From Bacteroidales bacterium UBA4866 (GTDB lineage Bacteria > Bacteroidota > Bacteroidia > Bacteroidales > P3): DNA of 10,807 nucleotides. The stretch lies in NCBI GenBank assembly GCA_002399565.1, contig DHDW01000022.1:20759-31565 (forward strand), in the 5' to 3' direction. Shown here in pieces: positions 1-6,833 of this stretch; positions within the stretch are counted from its first letter, which is position 1, and every line of letters starts with the position of its first letter. Below the pieces are notes generated by a model, which saw only the letters and a program-made list of their open reading frames with translations, searched no databases and was not told the DNA's origin. A program made the position numbers and the translations under genes.

Positions 1-1502
1 TCTGCGTGGATATATGAAATCTCTTTAAGCTTTAATGCTCCTTCCAAAGCTACTGGATAATTGTATCCACGTCCTAAGTACATAAAGTTGCGAGCGTAGG
101 TAAAGACTGAGGAAATTCTCTCTATATCCTTATCTAATTGAAGTATTTTCTCTATCTTATGTGTGATTTCGGATAGCTCCTTAACTGTATTTTTATATCT
201 CTCATTACTGATTGTTCCAAGTTCTTTAGCAAGTGTTAGTGCCATCATTGTTAGTACTGCAACCTGTGTTGTAAAGGCTTTGGTGGAGGCGACTCCTATT
301 TCTGGTCCTGCATGAGTGTAGGTTCCGCTATCAGTTGCTCTTGCTATGGATGACCCAACAACATTACATATTCCATATATAAAGGCTCCATTCTCTCTGG
401 CAAGTTCTATTGCCGCTAAGGTGTCAGCTGTTTCTCCTGATTGTGAAATTGGGATTAGGATATCGTCTTTCTCAATTACTGGATAGCGATATCTTAACTC
501 TGAGGCTACTTCAACGTCAACTGGAATGCGGCAAAGCTCCTCAATCAAATACTTACCTATAAGTCCTGCATGCCATGATGTTCCACATGCTGTTATGAGA
601 ATCCTCTTTGCAGAGCGGAAACGGTCAATATTATCTGTTATTCCACTTAGTTTAATCTCAATCAATTCCTTGTTTAAGCGACCATTCATGCACATTTCCA
701 AGCTCTTGGGCTGCTCATGTATCTCCTTTAACATAAAGTGTGGATAGCCCCCTTTCTCAATATCTTCAAGTGCCAACTCAATCTTTTTAATCTCGTGAAT
801 TACTTCCTGGTCTTTGAGATTGCGGATTTTGGGATTGTAACCAAGGCGTAATTCAGCCACTTCTTCATCGTTTAGGTATATAACATTTGAGGTATATTCT
901 ATGATTGCAGTGGCGTCTGAGCCTAAGAAAAACTCTCCTTCTCCCACTCCCAAAATTAAAGGACTGCCCTTGCGAGCTGCAACTATTGTATCGCTATTTC
1001 CCTTTTCTATAACCCCAATTGCATAGGCTCCAACCACAAAATTAAGGCTTCTTTTAACTGCATCAAAGAGGTTTAAATTGTAGCGAGTTTTGATATATTC
1101 TATCAATTGTACCAATACTTCGGTGTCTGTATCGCTCTTAAAGCTATAGCCTTCTTTGATTAAAAGCTGCTTTATACTAAGATAATTCTCAATTATTCCG
1201 TTGTGAATCAATGCCAAATTCTCCGATTGGGAGTAATGTGGATGGGCATTTTTATCGTTTGGTTCTCCGTGTGTTGCCCATCTTGTATGAGCAATCCCTA
1301 TGCTTCCACTTATGTCTTTTCCATGGCAATATGCTTCCAATTGCTTAACTTTCCCTTTGGATTTGTATACATTAAGGTTCAAATCGTTATTCAAAAGTGC
1401 AACTCCTGCACTATCGTAACCTCTGTATTCCAAACGCTTTAGTCCCTTTATTAAAATTGGAAAAGCCTCCTTGTGACCAATATAGCCTACTATTCCGCAC
1501 AT
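1..1502 (-). CDS. glmS: Glutamine--fructose-6-phosphate aminotransferase (isomerizing), 3' end outside window
   Basis: This enzyme makes glucosamine-6-phosphate from fructose-6-phosphate and glutamine, the first committed step to UDP-GlcNAc for peptidoglycan and lipopolysaccharide. Translating the minus strand from the ATG at 1502 gives 500 codons with no stop; the family is about 600-615 residues, so roughly 110 C-terminal residues are missing. The start reads MCGIVGYIGHKEAF, placing the catalytic N-terminal cysteine of the class II glutaminase domain directly after Met. Glutaminase motifs LEYRGYDSAG and HTRWATHGEP (about residues 72-81) follow. The first SIS sugar-isomerase domain shows ITACGTSWHAG (near 301), SQSGETADT (near 352) and a downstream STKAFTTQ. 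The second SIS domain begins near 471 with YLGRGYNYPVALEGALKLKE. A -7 promoter element lies 40 bases upstream. No glmS ribozyme would be expected in this phylum and none was recognised. Identification is essentially certain. Confidence 0.97.
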   Translation of the reverse strand, partial: MCGIVGYIGHKEAFPILIKGLKRLEYRGYDSAGVALLNNDLNLNVYKSKGKVKQLEAYCHGKDISGSIGIAHTRWATHGEPNDKNAHPHYSQSENLALIHNGIIENYLSIKQLLIKEGYSFKSDTDTEVLVQLIEYIKTRYNLNLFDAVKRSLNFVVGAYAIGVIEKGNSDTIVAARKGSPLILGVGEGEFFLGSDATAIIEYTSNVIYLNDEEVAELRLGYNPKIRNLKDQEVIHEIKKIELALEDIEKGGYPHFMLKEIHEQPKSLEMCMNGRLNKELIEIKLSGITDNIDRFRSAKRILITACGTSWHAGLIGKYLIEELCRIPVDVEVASELRYRYPVIEKDDILIPISQSGETADTLAAIELARENGAFIYGICNVVGSSIARATDSGTYTHAGPEIGVASTKAFTTQVAVLTMMALTLAKELGTISNERYKNTVKELSEITHKIEKILQLDKDIERISSVFTYARNFMYLGRGYNYPVALEGALKLKEISYIHA

Positions 1503-1541
1503 ATATTATTTGGTTTTATTTAAAAATAAATTTAGATACGG

Positions 1542-1549
1542 CAAAGATA
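1542..1549 (-). promoter_or_regulatory. Bacteroidota -7 promoter element for glmS
   Basis: The minus strand reads TATCTTTG, a perfect match to the Bacteroidota housekeeping consensus TAnnTTTG. It lies 39 bases before the glmS ATG, implying a leader of about 35 bases. No convincing TTG-type -33 element is visible at the expected distance, so this call rests on the -7 match and its position. Confidence 0.6.
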
Positions 1550-1703
1550 AATAAAAGTATTCTATATTTAGGTACTAAATTTCATTTATTTTAAATCTTT
1601 TTTCTGCATTTGAAAAAACTCATCATAATATATAGTCAAAATCTATCTTTTCATAATATTATTCAATCATAATATTTCAATCAAAATAAGATAATTTAGC
1701 TTT

Positions 1704-1782
1704 TTAATCCTTATAAATATGATACTAAATAAGGAGTTTATGGATGCGAAATGCCATTTCGTTACACTAATGTAAGGATTAA
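1704..1782. repeat. Nested and overlapping inverted repeats (possible structured RNA, operator or small palindromic element)
   Basis: The outer arms TTAATCCTTA (1704-1713) and TAAGGATTAA (1773-1782) are perfect 10-base reverse complements. Inside sits a near-perfect palindrome, CGAAATGCCATTTCG (1747-1761), immediately followed by the hairpin TTACA-CTAA-TGTAA (1762-1775). The left outer arm can alternatively pair locally as TCCTTAT (1708-1714) with ATAAGGA (1729-1735). The outer stem therefore competes with both the left local hairpin and the TTACA hairpin. No flanking target-site duplication is visible. The function is unknown. An RNA switch, a regulator binding site or a MITE-like remnant are all possible, and chance pairing in AT-rich DNA is not excluded. 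Confidence 0.5.
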
Positions 1783-1896
1783 GAGTCGTTAAAACCTTGT
1801 TTAAGTGTCAATAAAACTCTGTTTTGATTCTTGTAATTAAGTTTTACATATAATAAAATTGCAATATGTTTTATTTTACACTTTATGAAAATATCC

Positions 1897-1904
1897 TATC
1901 TTTG
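1897..1904 (+). promoter_or_regulatory. Bacteroidota -7 promoter element for trpS
   Basis: TATCTTTG matches TAnnTTTG perfectly and ends 25 bases before the trpS ATG at 1929. The -33 element is weak; only T-rich sequence such as TTTTA occurs near 1869-1877. Because this element lies inside the longer in-frame ORF that begins at 1866, it supports the shorter start for TrpS. Confidence 0.65.
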
Positions 1905-1928
1905 CAATCCATAAAAACAGGAATTAGG

Positions 1929-2927
1929 ATGAACAAAATAATAGTAAGCGGAATGCGACCAACAGGTAATTTACATTTGGGAAGTTACTTTGGGGCTTTA
2001 AAAAGTTTTATTTCATTGCAAGAAGAACATAAGTGTTACTTCTTTATTGCAGACTATCACTCCCTAACAACTCATCCTAACCCTAAGGATTTACATAATA
2101 ATGTAAGGATTATTCTTTCGCAATACCTGGCTTGTGGTTTAGATCCAGATAAGGCAACAATATATGTTCAAAGTGAAGTACCTGAGATTTCAGAACTGTA
2201 TATGTACTTAAATATGAATGCATATCTGGGAGAATTGGAAAGAGTAACTTCATTTAAGGATAAGGTACGTCAGCAACCAGATAATGTAAATGCAGGATTA
2301 TTGACCTATCCAACCTTGATGGCGGCCGACATACTCATACATAAGGCAACCCATGTTCCCGTTGGAAAGGACCAAGAACAGCATTTGGAGATGACCAGAT
2401 GCTTTGCTGGACGCTTCAATAGAATGTATAATGTGGATTATTTTCCAGAGCCTTTAGCATATAATTTTGGGAAAGAATTGGTCAAAGTTCCCGGATTGGA
2501 TGGTAGTGGAAAGATGGGTAAGTCGGAGGGAGAAGGCAATGCAGTATTCCTAAATGATGAACCTGAGGTATTGAGAAAGAAGATAATGAGGGCAAAAACC
2601 GATTCAGGCCCTACTGCTTTAAACCAACCTTTCTCACCAGAAATAGAAAACATATTTTCCCTTATGAAGTTAGTTTCAAGTCCAGAAACACTTGCTTTCT
2701 TTGAAGAGAAATACAAAGATTGCACCATTAGATATGGAGATATGAAGAAGCAATTGGCAGAAGATATGATAGCATTCACAACCCCTTTTAGAGAGAGAAT
2801 ATTGGAGATAGAGAATAACGCAACTTACCTGAAGCAAGTGGTGGAACAAGGTTCTGAAAAGGCAAGAGTGTCGGCTCAAAGAACAATAAAGGAAGTAAGA
2901 GAGATAATAGGATTTAAGCCTTTCTAA
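1929..2927 (+). CDS. trpS: Tryptophan--tRNA ligase (TrpRS)
   Basis: A class I aminoacyl-tRNA synthetase that charges tRNA-Trp in the cytoplasm. The product is 332 residues, close to the usual bacterial length of about 330. The HIGH-type motif is GNLHLG (residues 13-18) and the KMSKS-type loop reads KMGKS (195-199) within GSGKMGKSEGEGNA. Family-typical blocks are IADYHSLT (40-47), YPTLMAADIL (127-136) and VPVGKDQEQH (143-152). An in-frame ATG at 1866 would add 21 residues, but that extension has no family similarity and spans the promoter element at 1897-1904. The start at 1929 (MNKIIVSGMRPTG) matches where TrpRS proteins normally begin. The stop lies 10 bases before the rsmI start, implying cotranscription. 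I saw no tryptophan-rich leader peptide or T-box upstream. Confidence 0.97.
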   Translation: MNKIIVSGMRPTGNLHLGSYFGALKSFISLQEEHKCYFFIADYHSLTTHPNPKDLHNNVRIILSQYLACGLDPDKATIYVQSEVPEISELYMYLNMNAYLGELERVTSFKDKVRQQPDNVNAGLLTYPTLMAADILIHKATHVPVGKDQEQHLEMTRCFAGRFNRMYNVDYFPEPLAYNFGKELVKVPGLDGSGKMGKSEGEGNAVFLNDEPEVLRKKIMRAKTDSGPTALNQPFSPEIENIFSLMKLVSSPETLAFFEEKYKDCTIRYGDMKKQLAEDMIAFTTPFRERILEIENNATYLKQVVEQGSEKARVSAQRTIKEVREIIGFKPF

Positions 2928-2937
2928 TCAAAAAGCC

Positions 2938-3618
2938 ATGTCTAAGCTATATCTTGTCCCCACACCAATAGGAAATCTTGAAGATATGACGCTTCGAGCC
3001 ATAAGAATTTTGAAGGAAGCAGACTTGATTCTTGCCGAAGATACTCGCACTTCAAGACCCCTACTTAACCATTTTGAGATAAAAACACCCCTGCAAGCAC
3101 ATCATCTATTTAATGAACATGAGCAAGTAGAAAGAGTGGTTGGGGAGATTAAATTTGGGAAATCCATAGCCTTAATTACAGATGCAGGAACGCCAGGAAT
3201 ATCAGATCCAGGGTTTCTATTAGTGAGAGAATGTATTAAAAATGAAATAGAAGTAGAGTGTTTACCAGGAGCAACAGCATTTGTCCCAGCCCTTGTTAAC
3301 TCAGGACTTCCTTGTGATAGATTTTGTTTTGAAGGCTTTTTGCCACACAAGAAAGGAAGACAAACAAAGTTAGAATCCTTAGTTGAAGAGGAGAGAACAA
3401 TGATATTCTATGAGTCACCACACCGACTTATAAAAACATTAACTTCCTTTTCTGAATACTTTGGTCAAGAAAGAAGAGCCTCAGTAAGTAGAGAAATATC
3501 CAAGTTTTACGAAGAAAATAAACGAGGAACACTAAGAGAACTCATAGCTTATTTCTCACAAAAAACCATCAAAGGAGAAATAGTAATCATCCTACAAGGC
3601 AAAAACGACAAAGCCTAA
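2938..3618 (+). CDS. rsmI: 16S rRNA (cytidine(1402)-2'-O)-methyltransferase RsmI
   Basis: RsmI uses S-adenosylmethionine to 2'-O-methylate C1402 in the ribosomal decoding centre. The 226-residue product starts with LYLVPTPIGNLEDMTLRA, the hallmark N-terminus of the family. Other blocks are LAEDTRTSRPLL (32-43), LITDAGTPGISDPG (79-92), the SAM-pocket region LPGATAFVPALVNSGLP (109-125), FEGFLPHKKGRQ (131-142) and FYESPHRL (157-164), ending in KGEIVIILQGK. It is shorter than the E. coli protein (about 286 residues) and lacks its extra C-terminal region. The gene follows trpS by 10 bases, so it probably shares the trpS promoter. It converges on ruvC with a 24-base gap and no hairpin terminator that I can see. 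Confidence 0.96.
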   Translation: MSKLYLVPTPIGNLEDMTLRAIRILKEADLILAEDTRTSRPLLNHFEIKTPLQAHHLFNEHEQVERVVGEIKFGKSIALITDAGTPGISDPGFLLVRECIKNEIEVECLPGATAFVPALVNSGLPCDRFCFEGFLPHKKGRQTKLESLVEEERTMIFYESPHRLIKTLTSFSEYFGQERRASVSREISKFYEENKRGTLRELIAYFSQKTIKGEIVIILQGKNDKA

Positions 3619-3642
3619 ACCATAAACTCTAACCCCCAAACC

Positions 3643-4221
3643 CTAAACCAACTTATCAGGATTCTTCTCCACAAAAGAACCCCAAGCAGATTTTGAGCTT
3701 TGTTTCTTAGCCTTTTGAACAGAGGGAATAGGATTATCCTGACAATGAAAATGGCACACAGCAACCGCCAAAGCATCAGTTGCATCCAAGTATTTAGGCA
3801 TATCAAACTCCACCATCCTTTGTAACATTAAAGCAACCTGCTCTTTGGAGGAAGCACCATTCCCAGTTATAGACTGCTTAATCTTTCTTGGCGAATACTC
3901 CACAAAGGGAATACTCCTTGAGAAAGCCGCCGCAATACATAATCCCTGAGCCCTTCCCAACTTAAGCATGGACTGAACATTTTTGCCAAAAAAAGGAGCT
4001 TCAATAGAAAGAATATCGGGATTATACTTGTCAATAATAGTAACAATAATATCAAACAATTCTTTCATTCTTGTTGACATATCCTTAATTTTACCCAGTT
4101 TCAAAACATTCATCTCTAACAAAGTAATTTGCTTTCCCTTTTGTTCAATTACAGAATACCCCAATACATTTGTTCCTGGGTCAATCCCTAAAATTACATT
4201 TTCTGAAACAGTTTTCGCCAT
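3643..4221 (-). CDS. ruvC: Crossover junction endodeoxyribonuclease RuvC
   Basis: RuvC is the dimeric nuclease that resolves Holliday junctions, acting with the RuvAB branch-migration motor during recombination and repair. The 192-residue product has the RNase H-like fold signature ILGIDPGTNVLGYSVIE near the N-terminus. The expected acidic active site is present: D14 in GIDPGTN, E74 in SIEAPFFGKN, and D146 and D149 in YLDATDALAVAVCH. The basic stretch YSPRKIKQSITGNGASSKEQV (109-129) is also typical of the family. The C-terminal tail after about residue 160 is lysine- and serine-rich. Its start is set by an ATG 30 bases downstream of a minus-strand -7 element. It is divergent from the peptide transporter, with a 157-base shared control region. 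Confidence 0.96.
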   Translation of the reverse strand: MAKTVSENVILGIDPGTNVLGYSVIEQKGKQITLLEMNVLKLGKIKDMSTRMKELFDIIVTIIDKYNPDILSIEAPFFGKNVQSMLKLGRAQGLCIAAAFSRSIPFVEYSPRKIKQSITGNGASSKEQVALMLQRMVEFDMPKYLDATDALAVAVCHFHCQDNPIPSVQKAKKQSSKSAWGSFVEKNPDKLV

Positions 4222-4251
4222 ACTAAAATCTTCTTATCCCCTTATTTTGAG

Positions 4252-4259
4252 CAAAAATA
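4252..4259 (-). promoter_or_regulatory. Bacteroidota -7 promoter element for ruvC
   Basis: The minus strand reads TATTTTTG, a full match to TAnnTTTG, 30 bases before the ruvC ATG. No TTG-type -33 element is obvious 19-21 bases further upstream, so support is from the -7 match and location only. Confidence 0.5.
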
Positions 4260-4289
4260 CTAAATTTTTTCTATAAAATTACTTCTTTA

Positions 4290-4322
4290 TTTGTGTAAAT
4301 TAAATAAGTTGCAGTATATTTG
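4290..4322 (+). promoter_or_regulatory. Complete Bacteroidota promoter (-33 and -7) for the peptide transporter
   Basis: TTTG (4290-4293) and TATATTTG (4315-4322) are separated by 21 bases, fitting the published consensus TTTG-N19-21-TAnnTTTG. The transporter ATG lies 56 bases downstream of the -7 element, leaving a leader of about 50 bases. This is the best two-part promoter in the window. Confidence 0.75.
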
Positions 4323-4378
4323 CATGTTAAAATGAAAAATTCAAGTAAAACTATTTAATAATTAAAAAACGAAGATTT

Positions 4379-5908
4379 ATGTTTAAAAATCATCCAAAAG
4401 GTCTATTGGCAGCTTCTTTGGCAAATATGGGAGAACGATTTGGGTTCTATACCATGATGGCTATTTTAGTGCTATTCTTACAAGCTAAGTTTGGTTTAAG
4501 TGGAGGAGTTGCGGGAACAATTTACTCCATTTTTTATGCTTCAATTTACATCCTTGCTCTTGTGGGAGGTATAATTGCAGATAAAACAAAGAATTTCAAA
4601 GGCACCATCCTTGTAGGTCTTATCGTTATGGCATTAGGATATGTAATCCTTGCTATTCCTATTCCTATTACAATTGGAAGAACACTTGCACTTGTGTTAA
4701 CTTGCTTTGCTTTATTCATTATTGCATTTGGTAATGGATTATTCAAAGGTAACCTACAAGCACTTGTTGGAAAAATGTATGACAATGCTCAATATAGTAA
4801 ATACAGAGACTCTGGCTTCTCTCTTTTCTATATGTTTATTAACGTTGGTGCTATCTTCGCTCCATTTATTGCAGTTGGAGTTAGAAACTGGTGGTTAGGA
4901 ACAAATGGATTTGGTTATAATGCAGCTCTTCCTGAATTATGTCATAAACAGTTAAATGGTACAATAACTGGTGATGAAATAACAAGATTTACTTCTGCTG
5001 CAACAGAAGCTTCTGCAGGAGCTCCTGTTGCTGATTTAACTGCTTTTGCAAATGATTATCTTAATGTTTTCTCAACTGGATTTCACTATGCTTTTGCTGT
5101 TGCAATTCTTGCTATGGTGATTTCTTTAACAATATATTTAGTTAACAAAAAAGGATTCCCTGGTTCTGAAACTTCTGAACAAAAAGCAAAGGCTTCTGCA
5201 CAAGAAGTTCAAATGGATATAAAAGAAATTAAACAACGTCTTTATGCATTATTTGCTGTATTTGGAGTTGTAATTTTCTTTTGGATGTCATTCCACCAAA
5301 ATGGACTTTCATTAACTATGTTTGCTCGTGACTATACTGATTTAAGTCAAATAAAAATAAACTTAGGATTCACAACAATTCAAGGAGCTGAAATATTCCA
5401 ATCAATTAACCCAATATGTGTTGTATTATTAACACCAGTTATTATGGGATTCTTTGGATGGTTGAGAGCAAAAGGTATTGAACCTTCAACACCAAAGAAA
5501 ATTGGAATAGGTATGGGTATTGCTGCATTAGGATTTGCAGTAATGGCTATTGGTTCTTATGCTTATAGCCTTCCAGAATTTGCCGACAAAGGCGGTTTAG
5601 CTCTTGAAGATAAAGCTTCTCCTTTATTATTAATAGGTACTTATGTAATCTTAACGGTTGCTGAATTATTTATATCTCCACTTGGACTATCTTTCGTTTC
5701 AAAGGTTGCTCCTCCTCAATATCAAGGTATAATGCAAGGATGTTGGTTGGGTGCTACTGCAGTAGGTAATTCATTATTATTTATTGGAGCATTACTTTAT
5801 GAAAGTATTCCTATTTGGGCAACTTGGACAGTATTTATTGCAGCATGTTTGATATCAATGTTTACAATGATATTTATGCTAAAATGGTTAGAAAGAGTAG
5901 CTAAATAA
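4379..5908 (+). CDS. Peptide MFS transporter (POT/PTR family, proton-coupled oligopeptide uptake)
   Basis: An inner-membrane transporter of 509 residues with the many hydrophobic helices expected of the major facilitator superfamily. Family marks are NMGERFGFYTMMAIL (16-30) at the first helix, FGNGLFKGNLQALVGKMY (117-134), RDSGFSLFYMFINVGA (143-158), FFWMSFHQNGLSL (300-312) and VAELFISPLGLSFVSKV (427-443). POT members import di- and tripeptides using the proton gradient. Two classical coupling positions differ here: the first acid of the ExxER motif is N16, with E19 and R20 kept, and the helix-7 acid position appears to be H306. E429 in helix 10 is conserved. An Ala/Ser/Thr-rich loop at about 193-228 separates helices. 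The gene is monocistronic, with its own promoter and a terminator directly after the stop. The exact substrate cannot be read from sequence. Confidence 0.92.
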   Translation: MFKNHPKGLLAASLANMGERFGFYTMMAILVLFLQAKFGLSGGVAGTIYSIFYASIYILALVGGIIADKTKNFKGTILVGLIVMALGYVILAIPIPITIGRTLALVLTCFALFIIAFGNGLFKGNLQALVGKMYDNAQYSKYRDSGFSLFYMFINVGAIFAPFIAVGVRNWWLGTNGFGYNAALPELCHKQLNGTITGDEITRFTSAATEASAGAPVADLTAFANDYLNVFSTGFHYAFAVAILAMVISLTIYLVNKKGFPGSETSEQKAKASAQEVQMDIKEIKQRLYALFAVFGVVIFFWMSFHQNGLSLTMFARDYTDLSQIKINLGFTTIQGAEIFQSINPICVVLLTPVIMGFFGWLRAKGIEPSTPKKIGIGMGIAALGFAVMAIGSYAYSLPEFADKGGLALEDKASPLLLIGTYVILTVAELFISPLGLSFVSKVAPPQYQGIMQGCWLGATAVGNSLLFIGALLYESIPIWATWTVFIAACLISMFTMIFMLKWLERVAK

Positions 5909-5929
5909 ACGAGATATTCAATATTTTTT

Positions 5930-5970
5930 AAAAGCCTTCGTTTATACTTCTAAATGAAGGCTTTTTGTTT
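5930..5970 (+). terminator. Rho-independent terminator after the peptide transporter
   Basis: Arms AAAAGCCTTCGTTTA (5930-5944) and TAAATGAAGGCTTTT (5951-5965) pair over 15 positions with a single G-U wobble around a 6-base loop. A T-rich run (CTTTTTGTTTT) follows. The hairpin lies 21 bases past the transporter stop. Confidence 0.9.
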
Positions 5971-5998
5971 TAAACGCTCTGATATTTTATCAATAAAA

Positions 5999-6028
5999 TT
6001 GGTAGATAATCATAAAATTGTATTTTTG
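5999..6028 (+). promoter_or_regulatory. Bacteroidota promoter for the S4-domain/DUF5606 gene pair
   Basis: TTG (5999-6001) and TATTTTTG (6021-6028) are 19 bases apart, matching the phylum consensus. The S4 gene ATG is 22 bases after the -7 element. Confidence 0.7.
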
Positions 6029-6050
6029 CATCCTTTAATAAAATAATATA

Positions 6051-6266
6051 ATGAAAACACAGTTTCCCTTAAGAAAGGATCAAGAATATATACATTTAAT
6101 TCAACTTTTGAAAGCAACAAACATGGTTGATAACGGAGCTTTGGCACAGGAATTGGTAGTGGAAGGAGAAGTAAAGGTTAACGGAGAGGTGGAATATCAA
6201 AAGCGAAAGAAAATTCGTAAAGGAGATAAGGTTGAAATTTGGGAACAAATAATAGAAATAATTTAA
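6051..6266 (+). CDS. Small RNA-binding S4 domain protein (YbcJ-like)
   Basis: A 71-residue protein made almost entirely of one S4 RNA-binding domain (about residues 13-65). The pattern LIQLLKATNMVDNGALAQEL, then VEGEVKVNGEVEYQKRKKIRKGDKVEI, resembles E. coli YbcJ and other stand-alone S4 proteins. The conserved VKVNG turn and a basic KRKKIRKGD stretch suit contact with structured RNA. Such proteins are thought to act in ribosome or rRNA metabolism, but the exact target is not known from sequence. It has its own promoter, and the DUF5606 gene begins 41 bases downstream with no terminator between, so the two are probably cotranscribed. Confidence 0.88.
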   Translation: MKTQFPLRKDQEYIHLIQLLKATNMVDNGALAQELVVEGEVKVNGEVEYQKRKKIRKGDKVEIWEQIIEII

Positions 6267-6307
6267 TAAACTAACTAAGTATTTTATAAACTAATAATTT
6301 TTTAAGT

Positions 6308-6745
6308 ATGGATTTAAGTAAGATATTGTCAATATCAGGTAAGCCAGGACTATTTACATTGATTTCACAAGCAAAAAGTGGAGCATTAATAGAATCCTTA
6401 TTAGATGGAAAACGTCAAACCGCTTTTGCAAATGCAAAGATTAGCTCTTTGCAAGATATTAGTATATTTACAATTGATGATGATATACCTTTAGTAAAAG
6501 TATTTCAAGAAATATACAAAAAAGAAGATGGTAAAGATTGTATTGACCCAAAATCTGACTCAAAGAAGTTAATTGCATACATGACAGAAATAGTACCTAA
6601 CTTCGATAGCGAAAGAGTATATGTTTCAGATATGAAAAAACTATTCACTTGGTACAATTTGCTAAACAGCAAAGGACTAATTGACCTTAAAGAAGAAATT
6701 GAAGCTGAAACAGAAACCCAATCAGAACAAAAAGACTCAGAATAA
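6308..6745 (+). CDS. DUF5606 domain-containing protein
   Basis: A 145-residue protein recognisable as the Bacteroidota-specific DUF5606 family from its N-terminus (LSKILSISGKPGLFTLISQ) and the following block with ALIESLLDGKRQTAFANAKISSL. The function of the family is unknown as far as I know. The conserved domain covers roughly residues 1-125; the tail from about 124 is strongly acidic and Glu/Gln-rich (EEIEAETETQSEQKDSE) and probably disordered. There is no signal peptide or membrane segment, so it should be cytoplasmic. No separate -7 element is evident in the 41-base gap after the S4 gene, suggesting readthrough from the S4 promoter. A hairpin terminator follows 30 bases after the stop. 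Confidence 0.85.
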   Translation: MDLSKILSISGKPGLFTLISQAKSGALIESLLDGKRQTAFANAKISSLQDISIFTIDDDIPLVKVFQEIYKKEDGKDCIDPKSDSKKLIAYMTEIVPNFDSERVYVSDMKKLFTWYNLLNSKGLIDLKEEIEAETETQSEQKDSE

Positions 6746-6775
6746 AATTCCTAAGATTATTTTTTAGTTTTATTA

Positions 6776-6813
6776 AGACTCCGTTTATTTTAAATTTACG
6801 GAGTCTATTTTTT
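6776..6813 (+). terminator. Rho-independent terminator after the DUF5606 gene
   Basis: AGACTCCGT (6776-6784) pairs perfectly with ACGGAGTCT (6798-6806), followed by ATTTTTTATA. The T-tract lies on the plus-strand side only, so it serves the DUF5606 transcript rather than the converging gldD transcript. Confidence 0.85.
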
Positions 6814-6833
6814 ATAGGATTATTATGTGTTTC

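Larger units (their letters stand above)
1503..1928. other. Gene-free intergenic region between glmS and trpS
   Basis: These 426 bases between two divergent genes hold the glmS -7 box near the left end and the trpS -7 box near the right end. Short ORFs crossing it have no recognisable protein features. Between the promoters lie three copies of TCATAATAT (1623-1631, 1651-1659, 1667-1675) and the inverted-repeat cluster at 1704-1782. I see no tRNA, terminator T-run or T-box signature. The only upstream promoter-like octamer on the plus strand is TGCATTTG at 1605-1612, one base off consensus and weak. Confidence 0.6.

Noticed and set aside
1203..1594. Two short plus-strand ORFs opposite the glmS 5' end
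   Set aside because: They are antisense to highly conserved glutaminase-domain coding sequence and have no recognisable protein features.
1503..1928. T-box, trp leader peptide or glmS ribozyme controlling trpS or glmS
   Set aside because: The trpS promoter lies only 25 bases before its ATG and the inferred glmS leader is about 35 bases, leaving no room for these elements; no conserved motifs were recognised.
3614..3650. Telomere-like CCCTAAA-type text between rsmI and ruvC
   Set aside because: Only one true CCCTAAA is present amid degenerate C/A-rich sequence in a 24-base convergent gap that overlaps the rsmI stop and the last ruvC codons. It is most likely chance and coding constraint.
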